This document shows positions 1 to 5,355 of a stretch of 5,355 nt of DNA, one piece after another. Each line of letters opens with the position of its first letter. Position 1 is the stretch's first letter. The notes beneath the pieces were generated by a model. That model worked only from the letters and a program-made list of their open reading frames with translations. It ran no database searches and had not been told where the DNA came from. Source of the stretch: Mariprofundaceae bacterium (GTDB taxonomy: Bacteria > Pseudomonadota > Zetaproteobacteria > Mariprofundales > J009). The stretch lies in contig WFMN01000155.1 in assembly GCA_015489095.1 (NCBI GenBank), positions 1-5,355 of the forward strand. The letters run 5' to 3'. A program made the translations under genes and the position numbers.

Positions 1-195
1 CGTTTGAGCAACGACATGCAGGCGCGAATCGGGGAGCTGTTGGCGCAGGGGTGGCGTATTCAGGAGGTGACGGTGTACGCCATTGTCCGCCGCTTTCGGC
101 GCGATGAGCGCGCCGCCTACCGCGATCGCTGCAGGCGTGAATCGTGGGAGGTGATCCTGCCACGGATTACGCTGCAACGCGGAGGATACGGCTGA
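1..195 (+). CDS. C-terminal end of an unrecognised protein (5' partial)
   Basis: The reading frame is open from the first base of the window to a TGA at 193-195, giving at least 64 residues. Possible internal starts are TTG at 4 and ATG at 16, but neither has a visible ribosome binding site, so this is more likely the tail of a longer gene that begins to the left. Third codon positions are mostly G or C, as in the real genes of the window, which supports coding. The peptide is strongly basic, with an arginine-rich stretch around residues 30-47 (VVRRFRRDERAAYRDRCRR-like composition), and ends in LQRGGYG. I see no transmembrane segment, cysteine motif or known active site. I do not recognise the family and assign no function. 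The 103-bp palindrome about 50 bp downstream could serve as its transcription terminator. Confidence 0.5.
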   Translation, partial: RLSNDMQARIGELLAQGWRIQEVTVYAIVRRFRRDERAAYRDRCRRESWEVILPRITLQRGGYG

Positions 196-224
196 TTGCG
201 CAACTGTTCGGCCTACGCTACACT
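196..224 (+). promoter_or_regulatory. possible sigma70-type promoter upstream of rho
   Basis: TTGCGC at 196-201 and TACACT at 219-224 are separated by 17 bp, the ideal sigma70 spacing. The match is partial: TTG is conserved in the -35 box and 4 of 6 bases in the -10 box. It lies directly after the stop codon of the left-hand gene. A transcript starting near 231 would carry the whole 103-bp palindrome in the rho leader. No better pair is obvious between 347 and 470, but with such weak consensus this remains a guess. Confidence 0.25.
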
Positions 225-266
225 GCGTGGCATCTATGAGCAGATCGCAAAAAGTCCGTCCATGGA

Positions 267-294
267 CTTCGCGGTTAGGAAACCGCTCCTACAG
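267..294 (+). repeat. REP-like unit, left copy
   Basis: This 28-bp unit has its own internal hairpin: GCGGTT at 271-276 and AACCGC at 281-286 pair around an AGGA loop. It is flanked by CTTC on the left and TCCTACAG on the right. That arrangement resembles the REP consensus known from Pseudomonas and relatives, which are mobilised by REP-associated tyrosine transposases (RAYTs). No RAYT gene is in this window. Confidence 0.6.
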
Positions 295-295
295 G

Positions 296-323
296 CTGTA
301 GGAGCGGTTTCCTAACCGCGAAG
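296..323 (-). repeat. REP-like unit, right inverted copy
   Basis: This is the exact reverse complement of bases 267-294, one base away from it. The internal stem is GCGGTT at 304-309 and AACCGC at 314-319. Two REPs in opposite orientation this close are the defining arrangement of a REPIN, although REPINs usually have a longer, variable spacer. Confidence 0.6.
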
Positions 324-457
324 CCCATGGACGGACTTTTTGCGATGTGCGCAATCCGGTCGCGTCCACCGCCGTTGGCGCGCAGCGCCTAGGCGTCATT
401 CCCATTCATTGATCAACCCTTGTAACAACCTTGCCGTGGATCGGCATTCCCAATTTT

Positions 458-461
458 GGAG
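458..461 (+). promoter_or_regulatory. ribosome binding site of rho
   Basis: GGAG at 458-461 is followed by a 9-base spacer and ATG at 471. It decides the start: the frame also allows a TTG at 456, but that codon overlaps the Shine-Dalgarno sequence itself and has no site of its own. Confidence 0.65.
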
Positions 462-470
462 TTCAACCTT

Positions 471-2066
471 ATGACTACAGCGGAGACAACAACCGCATCA
501 CCAACGCAGGAGGAGGCGCCAGCCACCCCCGCGGTAACGCAAGAGGAGGCGTCCTCCGCGACGCAGCAAGCGGACAACGGAGTGCAGGAGACGAAGAAGT
601 CCGCCTCCAAACCACGCAGAAAGTCGGCGCGCAAGGCGCGGACGGAAGAGGGGGGACAACCCGACGAGCAGGCCTCCTCCCCATCCCACGAGGAGGGGGG
701 GCGCAAAAAAGGGCGCGGGAACCGCGATGGCAAGGCGCGCCGCCGCCGTTCCCACCAAGAGCGGGAGGAGGACGATGTGATCAGCGACGAGCTGGCGGGG
801 GTGTCGCTCCACCTAAGAGAGGTGGCGGCGATGTCGCCCAACGAGCTGATGGCCAAGGCCGAAAGCCTAGGGGTCGAAAACGCCGGTGGGATGCGCAAAC
901 AGGAGCAGTTGTCCGCCATTTTGCGTGCCCACGCCCGGCGCGGCGGCACCATTTTCGGAGAGGGGGTGTTGGAGGTGTTGCCGGATGGCTACGGCTTCTT
1001 GCGCTCGGTGGACGCCAACTATCTGGCGGGGCCGGATGATGTCTATGTCTCGGTGCAGCAGGTGCGTAAGATGCTGCTGCGCAAGGGGGATACCATCGTT
1101 GGCGAGATCCGCTCACCCCGCCGGTCGGAGCGCTACTTCGCCCTGAAATCGGTCGATAGCGTCAACGGGGTGAAGCCGGAAGAGGCCCGCAAGCGGGTGC
1201 TGTTCGATAACCTGACCCCGCTCTATCCCGACGAGCGGTTGCAGATGGAGCGGCTGGATCCCACATGCAAGGATCAAACAGGGAGGGTGATCGACATCAT
1301 CGCCCCGATCGGCAAGGGGCAGCGCGGCCTGCTGGTCGCCCCTCCCCGCACCGGTAAAACGGTGATGTTGCAGTCCATCGCCCATTCGATCGCCGAGAAC
1401 CATCCCGAGGTGGTGCTGCTGGTGCTGCTGATCGACGAGCGCCCGGAAGAGGTGACCGACATGAAGCGGTCGGTAAAGGGCGAGGTGGTCTCCTCCACCT
1501 TCGACGAACCGGCGAAAAATCATGTGCAGGTGGCCGAAACGGTGATCGAAAAGGCGAAGCGGCTGGTTGAACACGGGCGCGATGTGGTGATCTTGCTCGA
1601 CTCCATCACCCGGCTGGCCCGCGCCTACAACACGGTGGTGCCCTCCTCGGGCAAGGTGCTCTCCGGCGGCGTTGATTCCAACGCCTTGCACCGCCCCAAA
1701 CGGTTCTTCGGAGCGGCGCGCAATATCGAAGGGGGCGGCTCGCTCACCATCATCGCCACCGCGCTGATCGAAACCGGCAGCAAGATGGATGAGGTGATCT
1801 TCGAGGAGTTCAAGGGTACCGGCAACATGGAGCTGCATCTGTCGCGCAAGCTGGTGGAGAAGCGGGTCTTTCCGGCCATCGATGTGGCGCCCTCCGGCAC
1901 CCGCAAGGAGGAGCTGCTCACCCCGGCGGAGCACCTCTCCCGCATCTGGGTGCTGCGCAAGATCCTAGCGCCGATGGGAACGGTCGATACCATGGAGTTC
2001 CTACTGGATAAGCTGCGCAAAACCAAGAGCAATCAGGATTTCTTCGACCAGATGAACTCGCGATGA
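471..2066 (+). CDS. rho: transcription termination factor Rho, with long N-terminal extension
   Basis: Hexameric RNA-dependent ATPase and 5'-3' RNA translocase that ends transcription of untranslated RNA. The product is 531 residues. From about residue 113 to the end it is collinear with E. coli Rho (419 residues) with a constant offset of 112. The N-terminal helical domain covers about 113-160 (SPNELMAKAESLGVEN, MRKQ). The cold-shock-like primary RNA site includes DGYGFLRS at 172-179 and YLAGPDDVYVS. The Walker A motif is APPRTGKT at 290-297 with lysine 296. The catalytic glutamate is E323 in IDERPEEVT. Walker B is DVVILLD at 371-377. The Q-loop region is SGGVDSNALHRPKR, and the arginine finger is R478 in SGTRKEE. 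All expected catalytic residues are present, so the enzyme should be active. Residues 1-112 are low-complexity: Thr/Glu/Gln-rich first, then alternating basic (41-57, 78-97) and acidic blocks, probably disordered. The gene stands alone, with a palindrome upstream and a convergent operon downstream. Confidence 0.98.
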   Translation: MTTAETTTASPTQEEAPATPAVTQEEASSATQQADNGVQETKKSASKPRRKSARKARTEEGGQPDEQASSPSHEEGGRKKGRGNRDGKARRRRSHQEREEDDVISDELAGVSLHLREVAAMSPNELMAKAESLGVENAGGMRKQEQLSAILRAHARRGGTIFGEGVLEVLPDGYGFLRSVDANYLAGPDDVYVSVQQVRKMLLRKGDTIVGEIRSPRRSERYFALKSVDSVNGVKPEEARKRVLFDNLTPLYPDERLQMERLDPTCKDQTGRVIDIIAPIGKGQRGLLVAPPRTGKTVMLQSIAHSIAENHPEVVLLVLLIDERPEEVTDMKRSVKGEVVSSTFDEPAKNHVQVAETVIEKAKRLVEHGRDVVILLDSITRLARAYNTVVPSSGKVLSGGVDSNALHRPKRFFGAARNIEGGGSLTIIATALIETGSKMDEVIFEEFKGTGNMELHLSRKLVEKRVFPAIDVAPSGTRKEELLTPAEHLSRIWVLRKILAPMGTVDTMEFLLDKLRKTKSNQDFFDQMNSR

Positions 2067-2115
2067 TCGCCCGCGGCGTTGTCATGCCCATGGGCTGGAT
2101 GGTGGTGTGGTTTCG

Positions 2116-2619
2116 CTACGCGAGTAGCGCCAATATCCCTTGGATGAGGTCGGTTGGCGAGGGGGGGCAGCCGTGGATGACGCCGTCCACCGGGATGATG
2201 TCGGCGACGCTGCCGGCGATGGCGTAGTTGTCGCATCCGAACAGGCCGCAGTTGGCGGCGCAGTCGCCCATCGCCAGCACCAGTTTGGGGGCTGGCATGG
2301 CGTCGTAGGTCATCTCCAGCGCGGTTTGCATGTTGATGCTTACCGGCCCCGTGACCAGCAGCAGATCGGCAAAGCGGGGGCTGGCGGTGAAGTGGATGCC
2401 GAAGCGCTCGATGTCGTAGTAGGGGTTGTTGGCGGCGTGGATCTCCAGCTCGCAGCCGTTGCACGACCCGGCATCGACCAAGCGAACAGCCAGTGAGCCC
2501 TGAAACCGCCGCCGGATCTCCTCCTGCAACCGGTTTCCCAGCCGTTCAAAGCGGTCGCTCGCCGCCAGCGGTTCGGTGATGGTGCCGGTTTGGAATACCT
2601 GATGGAGGATTCTTATCAT
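2116..2619 (-). CDS. hyfI: HyfI/HycG/NuoB-type [4Fe-4S] small subunit of a hydrogenase-4-related (Ehr-like) complex
   Basis: A 167-residue homologue of the small subunit of group 4 membrane hydrogenases and of complex I NuoB. It is expected to hold the [4Fe-4S] cluster next to the active-site cavity of the large subunit on the cytoplasmic side of the membrane. Likely cluster ligands are C53 and C56 (GSCNGCELEI), C120 (MGDCA) and C151 (HGCPPSP). The CxxC spacing is hydrogenase-like, whereas NuoB has two adjacent cysteines. Further family signatures are YYDIERFGIHFTASPRFADLLLVTGPV at about 67-93 (only its pattern is family-typical) and DIIPVDGVIHGCPP near the C-terminus. Two extra cysteines, C124 and C129, lie close to C120. 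The protein is shorter than E. coli HyfI or HycG (about 250), lacking their C-terminal extension. ATG at 2617-2619 is preceded by GGGAG. It is the last gene of the operon, 15 bp after the large-subunit gene, and its stop is 49 bp from that of rho. The symbol is by homology; hydrogenase activity is not implied. Confidence 0.92.
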   Translation of the reverse strand: MIRILHQVFQTGTITEPLAASDRFERLGNRLQEEIRRRFQGSLAVRLVDAGSCNGCELEIHAANNPYYDIERFGIHFTASPRFADLLLVTGPVSINMQTALEMTYDAMPAPKLVLAMGDCAANCGLFGCDNYAIAGSVADIIPVDGVIHGCPPSPTDLIQGILALLA

Positions 2620-2626
2620 CGTGCCG

Positions 2627-2631
2627 CTCCC
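2627..2631 (-). promoter_or_regulatory. ribosome binding site of the small-subunit gene
   Basis: On the minus strand GGGAG lies seven bases before the ATG at 2619. It falls within the 15-bp gap after the large-subunit stop codon, which fixes the start and suggests translation close behind the upstream gene. Confidence 0.65.
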
Positions 2632-2634
2632 ATG

Positions 2635-4251
2635 TCAGAGGTCGTTACCGGAGTAGGAGCAGTTGAACGACTTGTTGACCAGTGGAAAGTCCGGCACCGG
2701 TACCGTGCGTACCGCCAGCTCCAGCCCCAGCCAGTTGATGACCGACGGATCGCGCACAAAATAGCGGTCGATCTTCTCCTCCATGCCGAAACGCACCCAA
2801 GCGGCGATCTCTCCACGCCACGACTCGATGGCGGCGAAGCCCGAGACGCCCGCCTCGGGCGCCGTCCACGGGGTGGCGATCTCCCCGCCGGGCAATTGTT
2901 GCAGCCAGGCGACCACCATGCGTGAGGCGGCGGCGATCTCCTCGAACCGAACCCAGACGCGGGTGGCGACATCGCCCAGTTTCCCTTCGGGGACAGGCAC
3001 ATCGAGCGTGTCGTAGGGGGGGTAGCCCTCCTCGATCCGTTCGTCGGGATAGTGGCCGGACGCCCGACCGGCGTAGCCCAGCAGCCCCAGATCGCCGGCC
3101 TCTTGCACGCTGACACGGCCGGCGCCGATCACCCGCTGCTGAATAGAGGGGGTGTCGGCGTAGATGGCGCGCAGATGCTCGACCTCGTCGGCGATGGATT
3201 GCGTCTGTGCGACAAGCTGTTGGATCTGCGCATCGTTGACATCGGCGCGGACGCCGCCCGGCTTGAGCGTGTCCATCAGCAAACGGTGGCCGAAGATGGC
3301 GAGGTTGAGCCGCGCCATCTCCTCGCGCAGGCGCGCGCACTGGCTGTGCATGAAGGCGAAGGCGGCGTCGTTGCAGATGGCGCCGATATCCCCGATGTGG
3401 TTGGCGATCCGCTCGCGTTCGCACAGCACGCCGCGCAGGTGGCGGGCGCGTGGCGGGATCTCGATGTCGGCGGCGTATTCGCACGCTTGGGCGAACGCCC
3501 AGGCGTGGCCGACGGTGGAATCGCCCGAGACGCGCGCCGCCAGTCGGATCCCCTCGATGGCGTTCCGCCCCTTCATCGCCCGTTCGATCCCTTTGTGGAC
3601 AAACCCCAGCCGCTCCTCCATGTTGAGGATCTGCTCGCCCACCGCCAGAAAGCGGAAATGTCCCGGCTCGATGATGCCGGCGTGGACGGGGCCCACCGGA
3701 ATCTCATAGACCGATTCGCTTTCGCTGGCGAGGAAGTCGTAGTCCACATCCGCCCGTTGCGGATCGGGCGAGAGCGGGGTGTTGCCATCGAAGGTGTGGC
3801 GCAGCCCGTAGGCCGTTTCCGGCCACTGTTCGTGCTTGATCCAGCGCCGGTTGTCGGGGATGTCGGTGACATCGATGCCGAACATATCCTGCATGGTGCG
3901 CTCCATGCGGCAGGCGGCGATAAAGTGGGCGCTGATGGAGTGTATCTGCGGCTGTTCGCCGTTGAGCTCGGTGCGCAGCAGCGCGTGGCGATGTTCCGGG
4001 TGGGCGAAGGCCATGTAGCTGTAGAGGGCGCGCCTCCCCTCGGCATCGACATCGTGCTTGCCGGCCTCGGCCGCCCACACCGCCACCAGCCGCATGCCGA
4101 GCCGCTTGGCCTCGCCGGCGGCGTGCGCCCAGTCGAGCCTGCGGATCTCCAGACAGGGCATGTGCGCCGGGTGGTGATCCTCCAGATATTTGGAGTGGAT
4201 GCCGTGGTCGCCCAGCCGTTCGGCAAACCAGGTGTTGCTCAGCAGGGTCAC
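2635..4251 (-). CDS. hyfG: HyfG/HycE-like fused NuoC-NuoD large subunit lacking NiFe ligands (Ehr-type)
   Basis: A 538-residue protein with two fused domains, as in HycE (569) and HyfG. Residues about 1-155 are the NuoC-like 30-kDa domain, with the signature ERTMQDMFGIDVTDIPDNRR at 118-136. Residues about 180-538 are the NuoD/NiFe large-subunit domain, beginning VYEIPVGPVHAGIIEPGHFR at 181-200. In active enzymes four cysteines bind nickel and iron. Here the first pair sits in RVSGDSTVGH (240-249) with S242 and S245 in place of cysteine, and the last motif NCSYSG (530-535) has C531 but S534. The protein ends four residues after S534, so there is no C-terminal peptide for the HycI-type maturation protease. 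It is therefore predicted not to be a hydrogenase; this pattern is that of energy-converting hydrogenase related (Ehr) complexes, whose reaction is unknown. I chose the GTG at 4251 because GGAGG lies six bases upstream, it overlaps the upstream stop, and homology starts there; the frame stays open to an upstream start at 4482 but that part is a shadow of the preceding gene. Confidence 0.93.
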   Translation of the reverse strand: MTLLSNTWFAERLGDHGIHSKYLEDHHPAHMPCLEIRRLDWAHAAGEAKRLGMRLVAVWAAEAGKHDVDAEGRRALYSYMAFAHPEHRHALLRTELNGEQPQIHSISAHFIAACRMERTMQDMFGIDVTDIPDNRRWIKHEQWPETAYGLRHTFDGNTPLSPDPQRADVDYDFLASESESVYEIPVGPVHAGIIEPGHFRFLAVGEQILNMEERLGFVHKGIERAMKGRNAIEGIRLAARVSGDSTVGHAWAFAQACEYAADIEIPPRARHLRGVLCERERIANHIGDIGAICNDAAFAFMHSQCARLREEMARLNLAIFGHRLLMDTLKPGGVRADVNDAQIQQLVAQTQSIADEVEHLRAIYADTPSIQQRVIGAGRVSVQEAGDLGLLGYAGRASGHYPDERIEEGYPPYDTLDVPVPEGKLGDVATRVWVRFEEIAAASRMVVAWLQQLPGGEIATPWTAPEAGVSGFAAIESWRGEIAAWVRFGMEEKIDRYFVRDPSVINWLGLELAVRTVPVPDFPLVNKSFNCSYSGNDL

Positions 4252-5355
4252 GCTCCGCCTCCAAGGATCAGGGTGGCGGCCTGATGGTACCAGGTCGATA
4301 GAAAGGGCGGGATGGCCAGCCCCAGCAGCAGCGCCAGAGCGAAGTGGATATAGACCGGCGTCATGTTGACGGGCACCGCCTTGGCGTGCGGCGTCACATC
4401 GCCATAGACCATCGGCTGTACGAAGCGGAACAGCCCCGCCATGGCGATCAGCAGCCCGAGCAGCAGGGGCACGGCGATCCACGGGTGGCTCTCCAAGGTG
4501 GCGGTGAAGAGCAGGAACTCGCTCATGAACACCCCGAACGGCGGAAAGCCGGCGATGGCGGCGGTGCCGATCAACAGCCCCCAGCCGATGCCCGGATGGT
4601 GGCGGATCAACCCGTGAATCTCCGCCATTTTCTGCCTGCCCATCGCCTGTGCCGCGTGGCCGACGGTGAAAAAGATACCCGATTTCACCAGCGAGTGGAC
4701 GGTCATGTGCAGCAGGGCGGCAAAGGTGGAGAGGGTGGTGCCGATGCCGAAGGCGAAGGTCATCAGCGCCATGTGTTCGATGGAGGAAAAGGAAAACATG
4801 CGCTTGATATCGGTTTGTTTATGCAGAGAAATCGCCGCCAGCAGCAGCGAGAGGATGCCGAAACCGATCATCATGTGACCGGCCATCCCGTTGCCGGTGG
4901 CGCCATCGACCAGCATCTTGCAGCGCACCAGCGCGTAGAGGGCGAGGTTGAGCAACAGTCCGGAGAGCACCGCCGACACCGGGGTGGGGCCTTCGCCGTG
5001 GGCGTCCGGCAGCCAAGCGTGCATCGGCACCAGCCCCACCTTGGTGCCGTAGCCGACCATCAAAAAGCAGAAGGCGACGCCCATCACCGTCGGTTCCAGC
5101 GCCGAGGCATGGGCAAAGAGCGCGGTCCACATCAGGGCGGTGTTGCCGTGGCCGAGGACGGTGGAGGAGGTGAAGAAGATCAGCACCGTGCCGAACAGCG
5201 CTAGTGCGATCCCCATGCCGCAGATGATGAAGTATTTCCACGCCGCGGCGATCGAGGCCGGCGTGCGGTAGAGCGACACCAACAGGACGGTGGCCAGCGT
5301 TGCCAGCTCCAGCGAGACCCACAACACGCCGATATTGTTGGTGGTGAACCCGAGC
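4248..5355 (-). CDS. hyfF: HyfF-like proton-translocating antiporter-type subunit (5' partial, runs off the right edge)
   Basis: Membrane subunit of the NuoL/M/N and Mrp-antiporter family, most like hydrogenase-4 subunit F. It forms a proton (or sodium) channel in the membrane arm. The 368 visible residues are the C-terminal part; the frame is open to the window edge and the residues before the first internal GTG (5327) already read TTNNIG, a HyfF-like sequence, so the true start is outside. HyfF is usually about 500-530 residues. About nine or ten hydrophobic helices are visible. Numbering from the edge, family-typical charged sites are E16 (WVSLELATLA), K105 (GYGTKVGLVPMHAWLPDAH, followed by GEGPTPVSA), the DIKRM-FSFSSIEHM motif at about 182-195, K224 (HSLVKSG) and the FPPFGVFMSEF segment at about 270-280. 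These are the residues that carry protons in relatives. The TGA stop overlaps the GTG of the large-subunit gene (GTGA), implying translational coupling and a shared transcript. Confidence 0.92.
   Translation of the reverse strand, partial: LGFTTNNIGVLWVSLELATLATVLLVSLYRTPASIAAAWKYFIICGMGIALALFGTVLIFFTSSTVLGHGNTALMWTALFAHASALEPTVMGVAFCFLMVGYGTKVGLVPMHAWLPDAHGEGPTPVSAVLSGLLLNLALYALVRCKMLVDGATGNGMAGHMMIGFGILSLLLAAISLHKQTDIKRMFSFSSIEHMALMTFAFGIGTTLSTFAALLHMTVHSLVKSGIFFTVGHAAQAMGRQKMAEIHGLIRHHPGIGWGLLIGTAAIAGFPPFGVFMSEFLLFTATLESHPWIAVPLLLGLLIAMAGLFRFVQPMVYGDVTPHAKAVPVNMTPVYIHFALALLLGLAIPPFLSTWYHQAATLILGGGA
4258..4262 (-). promoter_or_regulatory. ribosome binding site of the large-subunit gene
   Basis: GGAGG on the minus strand, six bases before GTG at 4251, lies inside the last codons of the upstream hyfF-like gene. 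This strong site supports the GTG start, and with the four-base stop/start overlap it indicates coupled translation of the two subunits. Confidence 0.7.

Larger units (their letters stand above)
244..346. repeat. 103-bp near-perfect palindrome, REPIN/MITE-like, with terminator-like ends
   Basis: Bases 244-294 and 296-346 are 51-bp inverted repeats around a single central base (G295). Every position pairs except 266 (A) against 324 (C). The inner 28 bp of each arm resemble REP elements of Proteobacteria, in which a GCGG...CCGC stem is followed by CTCCTACAG. The outer 22-23 bp of each arm (starting ATCGCAAAAAGTCC) are not part of the usual REP unit, so the whole looks like a REP doublet or a small non-autonomous transposable element. 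There is no open frame inside it and no clear target-site duplication. Each arm reads GGAC followed by five T residues when approached from the centre (337-341 on the plus strand, and 253-249 on the minus strand). With paired A and T tracts at the base of a long stem, it could act as a bidirectional intrinsic terminator. The palindrome is seen directly; the REPIN and terminator assignments are inference. Confidence 0.85.

Noticed and set aside
194..356. 9-bp inverted repeat GATTGCGCA (194-202) and TGCGCAATC (348-356) as outer ends of a larger mobile element
   Set aside because: The core TGCGCA is itself palindromic, so the match is easy by chance, and the two copies sit at very different distances (41 and 1 bp) from the palindrome.
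456..470. TTG at 456 as the rho start
   Set aside because: It overlaps the GGAG that serves the ATG at 471 and would have no ribosome binding site of its own.
1113..1934. 273-codon minus-strand open frame inside rho
   Set aside because: The antisense of the conserved Rho ATPase domain; composition is atypical and no motif is present.
2114..2129. CGCTAC-GCGA-GTAGCG hairpin as a terminator of the minus-strand operon or of rho
   Set aside because: The stem has only six pairs, overlaps the stop codon of the small-subunit gene, and is not followed by a T run on either strand.
3052..4284. 410-codon open frame on the plus strand opposite the large-subunit gene
   Set aside because: It lies entirely antisense to a gene with unmistakable homology, matches no family I know, and arises because GC-rich codon bias suppresses stops in the opposite frame.
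4252..4482. Upstream extension of the large-subunit frame to a start at 4482
   Set aside because: The extra 77 residues overlap the hyfF-like gene in another frame, are Ala/Arg/Gly-rich without homology, and the GTG at 4251 has a strong ribosome binding site and stop/start overlap.
4344..5204. 286-codon plus-strand open frame opposite the hyfF-like gene
   Set aside because: It is His/Gln/Arg/Gly-rich low-quality sequence, antisense to a clear membrane protein; a shadow frame.
2116..5355. Ordinary complex I (nuo) or a standard formate hydrogenlyase
   Set aside because: The small subunit has hydrogenase-type CxxC rather than the NuoB adjacent cysteines and the HyfF/HyfG sequences are group 4-like, which argues against nuo; loss of three of four NiFe cysteines argues against a working hydrogenase.

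Overview
The window is GC-rich bacterial chromosome with strong G/C preference at third codon positions. The Rho protein is close to the proteobacterial form, and the membrane-complex genes resemble the hyf/hyc (group 4 hydrogenase) family of Proteobacteria and related lineages. A chemolithotrophic or otherwise respiratory proteobacterium is a reasonable guess. Nothing here fixes the genus.

Layout from left to right. (1) Bases 1-195 hold the 3' end of an unrecognised plus-strand gene whose frame is open at the window edge. (2) Bases 196-470 are intergenic. They contain a possible sigma70 promoter, a striking 103-bp near-perfect palindrome (244-346) built around two inverted REP-like units, and the leader of the next gene. 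(3) Bases 471-2066 encode transcription termination factor Rho on the plus strand. It has a complete catalytic core collinear with E. coli Rho and an extra disordered, charged N-terminal extension of about 112 residues. (4) Only 49 bp separate the rho stop from the stop of the convergent minus-strand cluster, and no canonical intrinsic terminator is visible there. (5) Bases 2116-5355 on the minus strand are the downstream end of a tightly packed operon for a membrane-bound complex related to hydrogenase-4 and respiratory complex I. In transcription order it encodes a HyfF-type proton-channel subunit (cut by the right edge), a fused NuoC-NuoD/HyfG-type large subunit, and a HyfI/NuoB-type iron-sulfur small subunit. 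The first two genes overlap by four bases (GTGA) and the last two are 15 bp apart.

The main biological point is that the large subunit is not a normal [NiFe] hydrogenase. Three of the four cysteines that would bind the NiFe centre are serine (S242, S245, S534; only C531 remains), and the C-terminal peptide removed during NiFe maturation is absent. The small subunit still has its [4Fe-4S] cysteines, and the visible part of the HyfF subunit keeps the charged residues typical of proton-translocating antiporter-like subunits. This fits the 'energy-converting hydrogenase related' (Ehr) complexes, a described family of unknown reaction. The complex probably couples some redox or binding event to ion translocation, but not H2 chemistry at a NiFe site.
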